Source: an uncultured Alphaproteobacteria bacterium
GTDB lineage: Bacteria > Pseudomonadota > Alphaproteobacteria > RF32 > CAG-239
Assembly (NCBI GenBank): GCA_934271195.1
Contig: CAKQRB010000036.1
Location: forward strand, 10,218 to 74,217
DNA: 64,000 nucleotides
Direction of reading: 5' to 3'
Shown: in pieces, positions 26,620-35,230 of the stretch
Layout of the letters: every line of letters begins with the position of its first letter
Numbering within the stretch: the first letter of the stretch is position 1
The notes under the pieces: model-generated
The model's input: the letters and a program-made list of their open reading frames with translations, nothing else
Databases searched by the model: none
Told to the model about the DNA's origin: nothing
Program-made: the position numbers and the translations under genes

Positions 26620-27507
26620 TCAAACCAGAATATTATCCAAAACCTGCCGGCAATAAGCACGCAAATCCGGATTTTTCATCAGGCTCAGTTTGAGATTGGA
26701 TTTAGCCAATTCTTCATTACAGCCACAATCAAAACGCATGGCGTCACACAACACGCCCGTCAGCTTCATGCCTCGAACAGCAGCCAACCCCATAGCGTCA
26801 GCCAAATTAATTTCATCATTATTGCCTTTTCTGACTTCCGGCAAAACATCCATAATTTCATTCGGCAGAATATATGGCCCCATACTGGCATAATTAGAAG
26901 GAACGTCTTTCAAAGCCGGCTTTTCGATTTTTCCTTTGGCATGCACAATCCTCCCGTCGCGCACAGCACCGATAAGAGCCCCGTAACGAACCATTTGCTC
27001 ACGAGGAAACTCCATAATATTTTCCACCATACCGCCAAACTCTTCATAAACATCAAGCAGCTGCGACAAAATACCCTTACCATGCATACTGACATAAACA
27101 TCGTCCGGCCACATCACAATAAAATCGCGCTTACCGACAATCTCTTTTGCCATCAATACGGCATGACCGTTTCCTTTAGGCTCTGGCTGTTCGGCAAAAG
27201 AAAATTTCATCCCCTTCGGAATAATATCTTCAACAACTTTAAGCAAATCTAACTTCCCCTTCTGGCGCAAATGGTTTTCCAGCCAGGGATAAGAAGAAAA
27301 ATGGGTCTCAAATAAATGTTTGCTGGATTGATCACTATAAATAAAGACGACTTCTTTAATTCCGATCTCTGCACAGGCATCAACGGCATATTGAATAATC
27401 GGCTTACCGTTCAGAGTCAAAAAACCTTTATGCAAAGCTTTCGTCGCGGGCAGATTACGAGTCGACAGGCCAGCCACGGGCAGAATACAAACTTCAGGTT
27501 TGCGCAT
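26620..27507 (-). CDS. GalU-like UTP--glucose-1-phosphate uridylyltransferase
   Basis: A 295-residue nucleotidyltransferase of the GalU type, expected to make UDP-glucose for envelope polysaccharides. The nucleotide-binding loop reads VAGLSTRNLPATK at 11-23, GKPIIQYAVDACAEIGI follows, and EQPEPKGNGHAVLMAKE plus the metal-binding WPDD are in the expected places. Two signature residues differ from common GalU proteins: GLGTR is GLSTR and the Lys-Glu after the loop is Lys-Gly. It may therefore be a divergent GalU or use a related sugar phosphate. It appears to stand alone on the minus strand. Confidence 0.75.
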   Translation of the reverse strand: MRKPEVCILPVAGLSTRNLPATKALHKGFLTLNGKPIIQYAVDACAEIGIKEVVFIYSDQSSKHLFETHFSSYPWLENHLRQKGKLDLLKVVEDIIPKGMKFSFAEQPEPKGNGHAVLMAKEIVGKRDFIVMWPDDVYVSMHGKGILSQLLDVYEEFGGMVENIMEFPREQMVRYGALIGAVRDGRIVHAKGKIEKPALKDVPSNYASMGPYILPNEIMDVLPEVRKGNNDEINLADAMGLAAVRGMKLTGVLCDAMRFDCGCNEELAKSNLKLSLMKNPDLRAYCRQVLDNILV

Positions 27508-27588
27508 AATTTTCTCCTCATAATAATGTTAAATTATATAGAAAATATATAACACAAAAAAACGTTTCAACAAGCCCTATTTGCAGGT

Positions 27589-30500
27589 TTATTTTTTACG
27601 GATGACACCGCTGGCTTTTGTAATTGCACCACTGGATTTTTTCAAAAAACCACTTTCTTGTTTTTGAGGAATATCTTCAGTTTTGCGGTCTTCTCGCACC
27701 ACTACATTTTGCATTTTTTTCTTAGCAGAAAAATCCAAAATTTTAATATGCTCTTTTTCTTTCAACGCCTCTGCTTTTTCAATATCCTCAATATCCCGAA
27801 CGACTGTTCGCGTAAGCTTCTTGCCGTCTTCTTTAACAGAAATTTTGCCAATATTCTCAGCAACTTTCCGCTTAATTTCAGCTTCGCGTTTTGCCTTGTT
27901 AAAGCTCTCCTCCGCCCCGCCGACTTCATTTTCGGTATACTTCATATAAGCATTGATACTATGCATAAGCTTCGTCAAATCACTTTCCATTTGCGCAATG
28001 GTATTTGCCATATTCTGCAAATACTCGCTAAGCTTTGCCGGATCATCTGTCGCCTTCATCTTCAGATACTCCTGAGAAACCTGCTCATGACTTTCCACTA
28101 CCATAACCAGCAGGTCATTCACCTCTTTTTGAAAAGCCGCAGCCTTTTCGTCTTTTTCCAGATTATATCCCGTAGTAATCCGGCTCAGCCTTTTGGTCAG
28201 TTCGGCATCTTTATCCCGAAAAAACTGCCCGTTATTTTGCGCCTGCTGCTGCATCTCGGTCGCTTGGTCATAATACAGCCCGATCTGATACTTTAAATCC
28301 TCAACATGATACTGCAAGACACGCGTCCGAAAATCGTTCAGTTTGCCAATCACGGCCTCAAGTTTTGTCTTGGACTGATTAATAACGCTTTCATCATACT
28401 TCGGTGTCAGCGCCAAAGTCGAAACCTCGGCCATTGCTTTTTTAATATCCTCGCTTACCGCCTTCATATTTTTATAATTTTCTATAACTTCCGGCTTTTT
28501 GGCCTGCTTGGAAAAATTATCATAATCCCGACTGATTTTATAATAATTGCCTTCAAACAATTTCAGTACATTCTGCTGTTGCTGCATTTTTTCTTTCAAT
28601 GCTTCCATAACGGCTTGTTCTTTGGCGCGCCGCGCTGCGGCAATTTTGTTCTGTTCTGCATCATACAAATCTGTCAGCGGTTTCAAATTCAGTTCCAAAA
28701 CCGGATCGCTCAACGAACCAACCCAGGAAAAACCAAAGACCGGCAAATCAGACGGTTCGGCAATCTTAATAGCAAATTTTGAAACTCCTTCCCAATCTGA
28801 CAAATTTCCAGAAGTATTAAGCCTGATAGAAAAATCAGTTCCGGCAAAATTAATGTCTTTGCTCTCAAAATTACCGTTCTTAAAATAAAGCGTTCCGCTG
28901 ACTTTCTTAAAAGGAGTCGTCCCGCTCTCCAAATTCTGCTTGACCAGGACGGCCAATCCTTCCGACAATTTCCGCAATTTCAAATCTTTGATAATCTGAG
29001 CAATCCGCCAACCGCGAAAATGCGTATTGACAATTTCAAAACTGGCATCGCCGTTCAAACCGGACAACATTGCAGCAGCCGATTCCGCCGGTGCGTCAAC
29101 CACAAATTTTCCGCTGATAAGCCCGTCTTCAAAACCATATTTCTGCCCAACACTGTCAACATTTTCCAAAGCCAGATCCCGCACGGTAAAATCTGCGGCA
29201 ATGGTCGGCGACGTAGCCGTTGCAAGCTTAATTCCGCCTGAAATTCCGGCATTTCTATAAGTCGTTTGAATTTGTTCAAAATTCAAATTGCCCATATCAA
29301 AAACCACCTTGCCCTGCAGATTGTCAAAATTATTTTTGCGATAAATAAACTTGCCGATATCAAGCGCCATATTCAAATCAAAACGATTATAAAACTCATA
29401 ATCTATTTTTGCCGTGCTCGGCTGAGGCCTTGCCCACAATACCGCCTTGAAATTGCCGGTTTTCAAAAAGGCCTGCTGCTGCCCGCCTGCCGGCTTAACG
29501 TTACTGCCATAAAAATAGCGCTCAAATTCCAGCTGATTAATCTTCAGGCTGCCGCTGATTTTCGGCCGTCCCTGAGAATTGTCATAAGAAAGATTCCCCG
29601 TAAAAACATCTTGTCCGACTGCAGCCTTTCCGGCGCTGATGTTCAAATTGTTTTTTCCCGCCTCTATCTGGCTCTCCAGAGAAAAAACACCCAGAGAATA
29701 TACGTTCGGTTTATAATTGACACCCCAGTCGTTAAGCATCTGCACAAAATCAGGATTCTTCAGATTAACCTGCCCGCTAAACAGCTTTTGTTCGTCATTT
29801 CTGTTAACCGTACCATTAACAGATCCTTCGGTCTTTTCCAATTTAAGACTGCTTTGCAGCGCAAACTGCTCCAGATTCCCGTCAAGAGTGCCTTTGACAG
29901 AAAAATTTTTCATAATCTCCGGATTAAGTCTGGAAACGGTCAATTCCAGTTTATTCAGCGGAGAAGCCAGATTCTGAGTGGAAAAATCAAAATTAATCCC
30001 GTCAAAAACCAATGTCTGACCGCCAAAACCACTGAATTTCCCGTTCAAACTCAGCTTTGAATTCAGCATGCTGCCGATATCAAAGCTGCTCACATTTAAA
30101 ACGCCGCCTATCAGATCGCCGTTAAACTGTACGGCCTCAAACGGCACACCGCCGTAAATCAGCAAACCGGCTTTGCTCATAAACCTGATTTCATAATCAT
30201 TATAAGCCGCCAGTTTGTCCATAAAATACTTCAGTTTTTTATCCGGCGCGGCAGTAGCCTGCTCTGTCGGCAGTGGCGCCAGATAATTATCCAGACTGAC
30301 GCTGTCAGCCTCCAGAATTACAAAAATCTGTTTTTGACCGCCTTTTAACGCGCCGCCTAAACTGCCTTTAATTACGCTGTTGTCAAAAGAAACTTCCAGC
30401 GGCGAAATTTTGACCTGTGAACCGTTGCCTGCAATATTGGCCTGAGCCGAGAATTTCTTATACGTCGATGCCGCCTTGACCTCCGGCTTAAAACCGAGCC

Positions 30501-31821
30501 AGTCTAATGTCATATCCAGATTTTCCGTCGCCGTATTAACATCCAAACGATAAGTCAAAATCTTTTCCTTATCCGGAAAAATCTCTCCTTTTGTATACAG
30601 GGTTGTCTCCCCCGGTAAAATCATATTAAAACGGTTGATATGAACTTTTTCAGGAACAATATCAAAGCTCAAATCCAGATTTTTGATATTTTGCTGCCGA
30701 TATTTCCCTTTAACGGCTTTAATATCGCCAATCACATCCCAGTCAAAGTCAGGCTCAAATTTCTCACCCTTAAAATACTTTCCGCCGTATTCCCGCGCAA
30801 AAGCTTCGGCCAAATCCAAATCAACATCCGTCATGTTGAAAGCCATTTCAATCTTCAGGCGTTCTTCTTTATCTTTCTGTGCCCAGTCAGTCACCTCCAC
30901 TGGCCGCGGAATAATAATATTTCCTGCCGCCGCCGTCTGTCCGTATTTCATAACCAGATCGCTCAACTCCAGTTTGGTCTTGTCAATTGTAATCGCCGTC
31001 GAAACCGACAGCGGCAAATCATATTTCTTATCCAGTTTAAAATCTTTGCTGTTGGCATTAAGATACTCCGCCAACTTTTGCGTATCAAAAATCAAACTGC
31101 CTTTCAGGCTCTCGTTTTTGAATAAGACAGACCCGTCAAAACGATAAATTGTTCCGAGTTGCGGATTATTAAACACAAAATTCAGCGTTGTGTTAAAATC
31201 GTCAGACAAACGCCCCATTTCAAGAGAAAACCCCTCCGGCATATTATTCTTGACAAAGCTGCCGTCAATTTTATAGGGTCCGAACAATGTCTGGGCAATC
31301 ACCTCGGCATTCAGGTCCGTAAACTTCCAGTCAATATCCCTGAGTTTATCAACATAATCAATCTCGGCGTTTTCCAGTGTCACGCTTTCCAAAGTCACCG
31401 GCATATCCTGCAAATCCTGCTTTTGCTGCGACGTAAGGTCGGATTTCCAGTTTTTTGTGCCGTCTTCAAAAACCTCAATCCGTAAAACCGGATTCGTAAC
31501 TGACATTCGCGTTACCTTAAACTCTCCTTTAATAAACGGAAATAAATCAAGGCGTGCCGACATCTTGGCCGCGCTCGCCAACGGCTTCGTAATTTTTTTG
31601 TCCTGACTGAAAACCTTAATATCCTCAACCAGCAGCTTTGGAGACGGAAAAATAGACAGCGACAACGGCCCGTTAATCACCACATTTTTTCCGGTTTTCT
31701 GAGATATTTCGGCCGCAATACGATTTTTGTGCTCGTTCCAGTCAATTGAGGTAATATAAAAAAAACCTCCGGCAATCACCAGCAGCAAAACACCTGCACC
31801 GATCAGCCACCATTTTCTCAC
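27589..31821 (-). CDS. AsmA-family protein with a long C-terminal coiled coil
   Basis: A 1410-residue envelope protein. It starts with a single membrane anchor (about 5-25) followed by the AsmA N-terminal domain (EISQKTGKNVVINGPLSLSI region). The long beta-rich body (to about 1050) is the repeating-beta-groove type now linked to lipid transport between the bacterial membranes; the conserved C-terminal AsmA strand region (about 850-1050) is present. Unusually, about 300 further residues (about 1070-1390) form a Gln/Lys/Glu-rich coiled coil and a charged tail, which ordinary AsmA proteins lack. Family assignment is confident; partners are unknown. It stands 81 bp upstream of the GalU-like gene on the same strand. 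Confidence 0.85.
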   Translation of the reverse strand: MRKWWLIGAGVLLLVIAGGFFYITSIDWNEHKNRIAAEISQKTGKNVVINGPLSLSIFPSPKLLVEDIKVFSQDKKITKPLASAAKMSARLDLFPFIKGEFKVTRMSVTNPVLRIEVFEDGTKNWKSDLTSQQKQDLQDMPVTLESVTLENAEIDYVDKLRDIDWKFTDLNAEVIAQTLFGPYKIDGSFVKNNMPEGFSLEMGRLSDDFNTTLNFVFNNPQLGTIYRFDGSVLFKNESLKGSLIFDTQKLAEYLNANSKDFKLDKKYDLPLSVSTAITIDKTKLELSDLVMKYGQTAAAGNIIIPRPVEVTDWAQKDKEERLKIEMAFNMTDVDLDLAEAFAREYGGKYFKGEKFEPDFDWDVIGDIKAVKGKYRQQNIKNLDLSFDIVPEKVHINRFNMILPGETTLYTKGEIFPDKEKILTYRLDVNTATENLDMTLDWLGFKPEVKAASTYKKFSAQANIAGNGSQVKISPLEVSFDNSVIKGSLGGALKGGQKQIFVILEADSVSLDNYLAPLPTEQATAAPDKKLKYFMDKLAAYNDYEIRFMSKAGLLIYGGVPFEAVQFNGDLIGGVLNVSSFDIGSMLNSKLSLNGKFSGFGGQTLVFDGINFDFSTQNLASPLNKLELTVSRLNPEIMKNFSVKGTLDGNLEQFALQSSLKLEKTEGSVNGTVNRNDEQKLFSGQVNLKNPDFVQMLNDWGVNYKPNVYSLGVFSLESQIEAGKNNLNISAGKAAVGQDVFTGNLSYDNSQGRPKISGSLKINQLEFERYFYGSNVKPAGGQQQAFLKTGNFKAVLWARPQPSTAKIDYEFYNRFDLNMALDIGKFIYRKNNFDNLQGKVVFDMGNLNFEQIQTTYRNAGISGGIKLATATSPTIAADFTVRDLALENVDSVGQKYGFEDGLISGKFVVDAPAESAAAMLSGLNGDASFEIVNTHFRGWRIAQIIKDLKLRKLSEGLAVLVKQNLESGTTPFKKVSGTLYFKNGNFESKDINFAGTDFSIRLNTSGNLSDWEGVSKFAIKIAEPSDLPVFGFSWVGSLSDPVLELNLKPLTDLYDAEQNKIAAARRAKEQAVMEALKEKMQQQQNVLKLFEGNYYKISRDYDNFSKQAKKPEVIENYKNMKAVSEDIKKAMAEVSTLALTPKYDESVINQSKTKLEAVIGKLNDFRTRVLQYHVEDLKYQIGLYYDQATEMQQQAQNNGQFFRDKDAELTKRLSRITTGYNLEKDEKAAAFQKEVNDLLVMVVESHEQVSQEYLKMKATDDPAKLSEYLQNMANTIAQMESDLTKLMHSINAYMKYTENEVGGAEESFNKAKREAEIKRKVAENIGKISVKEDGKKLTRTVVRDIEDIEKAEALKEKEHIKILDFSAKKKMQNVVVREDRKTEDIPQKQESGFLKKSSGAITKASGVIRKK

Positions 31822-31924
31822 GTCCGTTTTCTCCTTTTAAAGCGTAAAAATCTTTCTGATAAGACAATTTTAATTATCTTATTCTAACATGCAAGTATTA
31901 ATAAAACTTTTAAGGCCGAGTAAG

Positions 31925-32326
31925 ATGACACAAACAGAAAAACTCTTTGCCGCGGCATGCAATATCCGACGGCGCGCTTATGCCCCCTATTCAAACTTTG
32001 ACGTCGGCGCCGCCGTCCTCGGCAGGAATGGCAAAATTTATGCCGGCGCCAATGTTGAAAACATCTCCTATCCCTGCGGCACCTGCGCCGAACAGGCCGC
32101 CATTGCCCAAATGATTGGGGACGGTTGCCGCGAGATTGCCGAAATTCTGATTATTGCCGACACCGCCGAACCGATAACGCCCTGCGGTGCCTGCCTGCAA
32201 CGCATAAAAGAATTTGCCAGACCGCAAACCGTTGTTCACCTGGCTAACCTGAACGGCATTGTCAGCAGCTTGAATTTTAATGATTTTTTGCCTCTGGCCT
32301 TTAACAATAAGGAAGTAAAAAAATGA
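31925..32326 (+). CDS. cdd: Cytidine deaminase
   Basis: Cytidine deaminase converts cytidine and deoxycytidine to uridine and deoxyuridine for salvage. I place the start at 31925 (133 residues), where the protein begins as family members do (MTQTEKLFAAA); the open frame extends back to 31889 without a ribosome site. Zinc ligands and catalytic Glu are seen: CAE at 54-56 and PCGAC with Cys87 and Cys90. AYAPYSNFDVGAA at 18-30 binds the nucleoside. The stop overlaps the start of the phosphorylase gene (ATGA). It is the first gene of a four-gene nucleoside operon. Confidence 0.93.
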   Translation: MTQTEKLFAAACNIRRRAYAPYSNFDVGAAVLGRNGKIYAGANVENISYPCGTCAEQAAIAQMIGDGCREIAEILIIADTAEPITPCGACLQRIKEFARPQTVVHLANLNGIVSSLNFNDFLPLAFNNKEVKK

Positions 32327-33132
32327 TAAAAAACATTGCCGGCCAAATCCGCCAAAAAATTTTAGGTCACAACCCGCAAACAGCCATTATTCTCGGCAGC
32401 GGGCTGGGCAGTCTCGGTGACGCCGTCTGCAATCCGGTTTACGTTGAATACAAAGACATTGTCGGCTTTCCGCAAAGTACCGTCAGCGGCCATCAGGGAC
32501 GTCTGATTGCCGGCACCTTGGAAGGTACGGAAGTTTTATGCCTGCAGGGACGTTTTCACTTATATGAGGGACATCGGCCGCAGGTCATCAATACCGTTAT
32601 CAAAACATTGCAAGAAATCGGTATCAGACGCCTGATTGTCACCAATGCTGCCGGTTCGCTGACACCTGATTTTCAACCCGGAACAATTATGCTGATAAAA
32701 GACCACATCAATCTGAGCGGAACCAATCCGCTGATCGGACCGAACGATGACACTTACGGTCCGCGTTTTCCCGACATGAGCAATGCCTATACCGCCGCGC
32801 TGCGCACTAAAATGAAGCAAATCGCCCAAGAACAAAAAATCCCGTTAGCCGAAGGCGTATATATGATGGTAACCGGCCCCAATTTTGAAACCGCCGCCGA
32901 AATCCGCGCCTTTCGTATTCTCGGTGCCGATGCGATTGGCATGTCGACTGTACCGGAAGTTATCTGTGCTGTCCACTCCGGCATGGAAATTCTGGGCTTG
33001 TCCGTCTTAACCAATATGGGTACCGGATTGCGGATCGGCAGCCAGAGTCATACCGAAACGCTGGCTCAGGGAGAAAAGGCTTCCGCTGACCTGCAAAAAC
33101 TGGTCAAAGCTTTTTTAAGACAGGAGAAATAA
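32323..33132 (+). CDS. punA: Purine-nucleoside phosphorylase (trimeric type)
   Basis: Splits inosine and guanosine (and deoxy forms) with phosphate into base and (deoxy)ribose-1-phosphate. The 269-residue protein has the trimeric PNP signatures: ILGSGLGSLGD near 19-29, VSGHQGRLIAG, GRFHLYEGH around 77-85, NAAGSL, MVTGPNFETAAEIR and the base-binding GMSTVPEV. It is translationally coupled to cdd by a 4-bp overlap and lies 1 bp before deoC, which handles the downstream deoxyribose phosphate. Confidence 0.93.
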   Translation: MIKNIAGQIRQKILGHNPQTAIILGSGLGSLGDAVCNPVYVEYKDIVGFPQSTVSGHQGRLIAGTLEGTEVLCLQGRFHLYEGHRPQVINTVIKTLQEIGIRRLIVTNAAGSLTPDFQPGTIMLIKDHINLSGTNPLIGPNDDTYGPRFPDMSNAYTAALRTKMKQIAQEQKIPLAEGVYMMVTGPNFETAAEIRAFRILGADAIGMSTVPEVICAVHSGMEILGLSVLTNMGTGLRIGSQSHTETLAQGEKASADLQKLVKAFLRQEK

Positions 33133-33133
33133 T

Positions 33134-33871
33134 ATGGATGACATAACCGCCGCCGAAACGTTAATCCAATGTCTGGATCTGACCTCGCTCAACAACACGG
33201 ATACCTCAGAAAACATTATTGACCTTTGCCGCAAAGCCCAAACGCCTTACGGCAACGTCGCCGCTGTCTGTGTTTATCCGCAGTTTGTCGGCACCGCCAA
33301 AGAACACCTGCGCCACACCAATATCAGAGTTGCAACCGTCATCAATTTTCCCGACGGCAGCCTTGAGCTGGAAAGAACCAGAAGTGCCATAACCACCGCC
33401 GTTGTCAAAGGCGCCGATGAGATTGACCTCGTCTTTCCGTATAAACAATTCTTGGAAGGCCAAAAAAATGAATGCGGCCTTTTTATTAAACATGTCAAAG
33501 AACATCTCGGCAAAAAAATCCTTCTCAAAGTGATTCTTGAAACCGGCGAACTGATACACGCCGCCACCATCGCAGAAGCCACAAAATTGTGCATTCAAAA
33601 CGGGGCGGATTTCATCAAAACCTCTACCGGCAAGACTAAAGTTTCTGCCACGCCGGAAGCCGCCAACATCATCTTGGAAACCATTGCTTCCGGCCGCAAA
33701 AATGCCGGTTTCAAAGCCAGCGGCGGCATAAAAACCATTGACGATGCAAAAAAATATCTGGTTCTGGCTGTTGCTGTTATGGGCGGGAAATGGGTCACGC
33801 CCAAAAATTTTCGTATCGGCGCCAGTTCTCTGCTGGATAATCTGATAGAAGTCATTAATCGGGGATATTAA
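33134..33871 (+). CDS. deoC: Deoxyribose-phosphate aldolase
   Basis: DeoC cleaves 2-deoxyribose-5-phosphate into acetaldehyde and glyceraldehyde-3-phosphate. The 245-residue class I aldolase has the Schiff-base Lys162 in FIKTSTGK, Asp97 in GADEIDLV and a Lys in the KASGGIKT motif that completes the catalytic relay. Length matches the longer E. coli-like DeoC form. A phosphopentomutase (deoB), needed to turn deoxyribose-1-phosphate into the substrate, is not in the window. Confidence 0.95.
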   Translation: MDDITAAETLIQCLDLTSLNNTDTSENIIDLCRKAQTPYGNVAAVCVYPQFVGTAKEHLRHTNIRVATVINFPDGSLELERTRSAITTAVVKGADEIDLVFPYKQFLEGQKNECGLFIKHVKEHLGKKILLKVILETGELIHAATIAEATKLCIQNGADFIKTSTGKTKVSATPEAANIILETIASGRKNAGFKASGGIKTIDDAKKYLVLAVAVMGGKWVTPKNFRIGASSLLDNLIEVINRGY

Positions 33872-33872
33872 A

Positions 33873-35180
33873 ATGCTGCCACAAGAAATCATTCGCAAAA
33901 AACGCAACCGCCAAACTTTAACACCGGAAGAAATCAGTTTTTTCATCAAAGGCGTCACATCTGGAGAAATTGCCGATTGCCAAACTGCGGCATTAACCAT
34001 GGCCATATTTCTCAATGGTCTTTCTAAAGAAGAAATCACGTTATTAACGTTAAATATGCGCGATTCCGGCAATGTCTTAAGCTGGGATTTAAACGGTCCG
34101 GTCGTGGACAAACATTCTTCCGGCGGTGTCGGAGATAAAGTCAGCCTGATGCTGGCGCCGCTGATTGCGGCTTGCGGCGGTTATGTTCCGATGATCTCCG
34201 GCCGCGGCCTCGGCCATACCGGCGGCACACTCGACAAATTCGATTCCATTCCGGGATATAAGACCATTCCCGACAATGATCTGTTCAAAAAAACTGTCAG
34301 AAGAGTCGGCTGTGCCATAATCGGACAGACCGGTAATCTGGCACCGGCTGATAAAAAAATATACGCTATTCGCGACGTCTGCGGCACGGTTGAATCCATT
34401 CCTCTGATTACCGCCTCGATTCTTTCCAAAAAACTTGCCGCCGGACTGGAATATCTGGTCATGGATTTAAAATGCGGCAACGGGGCTTTCATGCCCTCGC
34501 TTGAAGACGGCAGAAATCTAGCGCGTTCTATTGTTGATGTCGCCAACCATGCCGGCACCAAAACTTCTGCCCTGCTGACGGATATGAACCAAGTTCTCGG
34601 CCACACCGTCGGCAATGCTTTGGAAATGGCCGAAGCCATAGAATACCTGCAAGGCAAAAACATTGATTCGCGGCTGCACCAAATAACCATGGACCTATGC
34701 GCCGAACTTCTGACAAATGCCGGACTGACTGTCAGTACGGAAGAAGCCCGCGCCAAACTGGAAAAAGCCATCTCTTCAGGCAAAGCCTTGGAAATATTCG
34801 CCCGCATGGTCACGGCATTGGGCGGACCGGCAGATTTTGTAGAAAAGTATCAAACCTATCTGCCGCAAGCGGCAATTATAAGGCCGGTATTTTCTCCGGT
34901 ATCAGGATATATCCGCAGCATGAACACCCGCAATATCGGCTTGAGCATTATTGAATTAAAAGGCGGACGCGCTCATCCTGATCAAAAACTGGATTATGCC
35001 ACCGGTTTCAGCGCCTTTTGCCAAATCGGAGATTATATCGATGCTCAAAAGCCGCTAGCCTTCATCCATGCTCAAACTGAAGATCAGTTCAACCATGCAC
35101 GGCAAGAATTGCTGAACAATATCCAAATCGGAGAAAATGCACCGGCAATAACCGATCCGGTCATTGAAAAAATATCTTAA
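33873..35180 (+). CDS. deoA: Thymidine phosphorylase
   Basis: DeoA phosphorolyses thymidine and deoxyuridine to base and deoxyribose-1-phosphate. The 435-residue protein has the glycosyltransferase-3 fold signatures: KHSSGGVGDKVSL around 85-97 for phosphate binding, SGRGLGHTGGTLDKFDSI near 110-127 and the C-terminal barrel-sandwich domain. It closes the cdd-punA-deoC-deoA operon, 1 bp after deoC, and a strong terminator follows. Together the four enzymes recycle nucleosides into bases and central carbon. Confidence 0.95.
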   Translation: MLPQEIIRKKRNRQTLTPEEISFFIKGVTSGEIADCQTAALTMAIFLNGLSKEEITLLTLNMRDSGNVLSWDLNGPVVDKHSSGGVGDKVSLMLAPLIAACGGYVPMISGRGLGHTGGTLDKFDSIPGYKTIPDNDLFKKTVRRVGCAIIGQTGNLAPADKKIYAIRDVCGTVESIPLITASILSKKLAAGLEYLVMDLKCGNGAFMPSLEDGRNLARSIVDVANHAGTKTSALLTDMNQVLGHTVGNALEMAEAIEYLQGKNIDSRLHQITMDLCAELLTNAGLTVSTEEARAKLEKAISSGKALEIFARMVTALGGPADFVEKYQTYLPQAAIIRPVFSPVSGYIRSMNTRNIGLSIIELKGGRAHPDQKLDYATGFSAFCQIGDYIDAQKPLAFIHAQTEDQFNHARQELLNNIQIGENAPAITDPVIEKIS

Positions 35181-35190
35181 CCATAAAAAA

Positions 35191-35215
35191 AAACCGGAGA
35201 TTAAAACTCCGGTTT
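35191..35215. terminator. Bidirectional terminator between deoA and giant protein A
   Basis: A 9-bp perfect stem AAACCGGAG/CTCCGGTTT (35191-35199 with 35207-35215) with a 7-base loop has A-rich and T-rich flanks and ends both converging units. Confidence 0.9.
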
Positions 35216-35230
35216 TTTTATGCCACTGTC

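Noticed and set aside
33206..34111. 301-codon frame on the minus strand
   Set aside because: Antisense to deoC and deoA, whose catalytic residues are clear; no domain or ribosome site.
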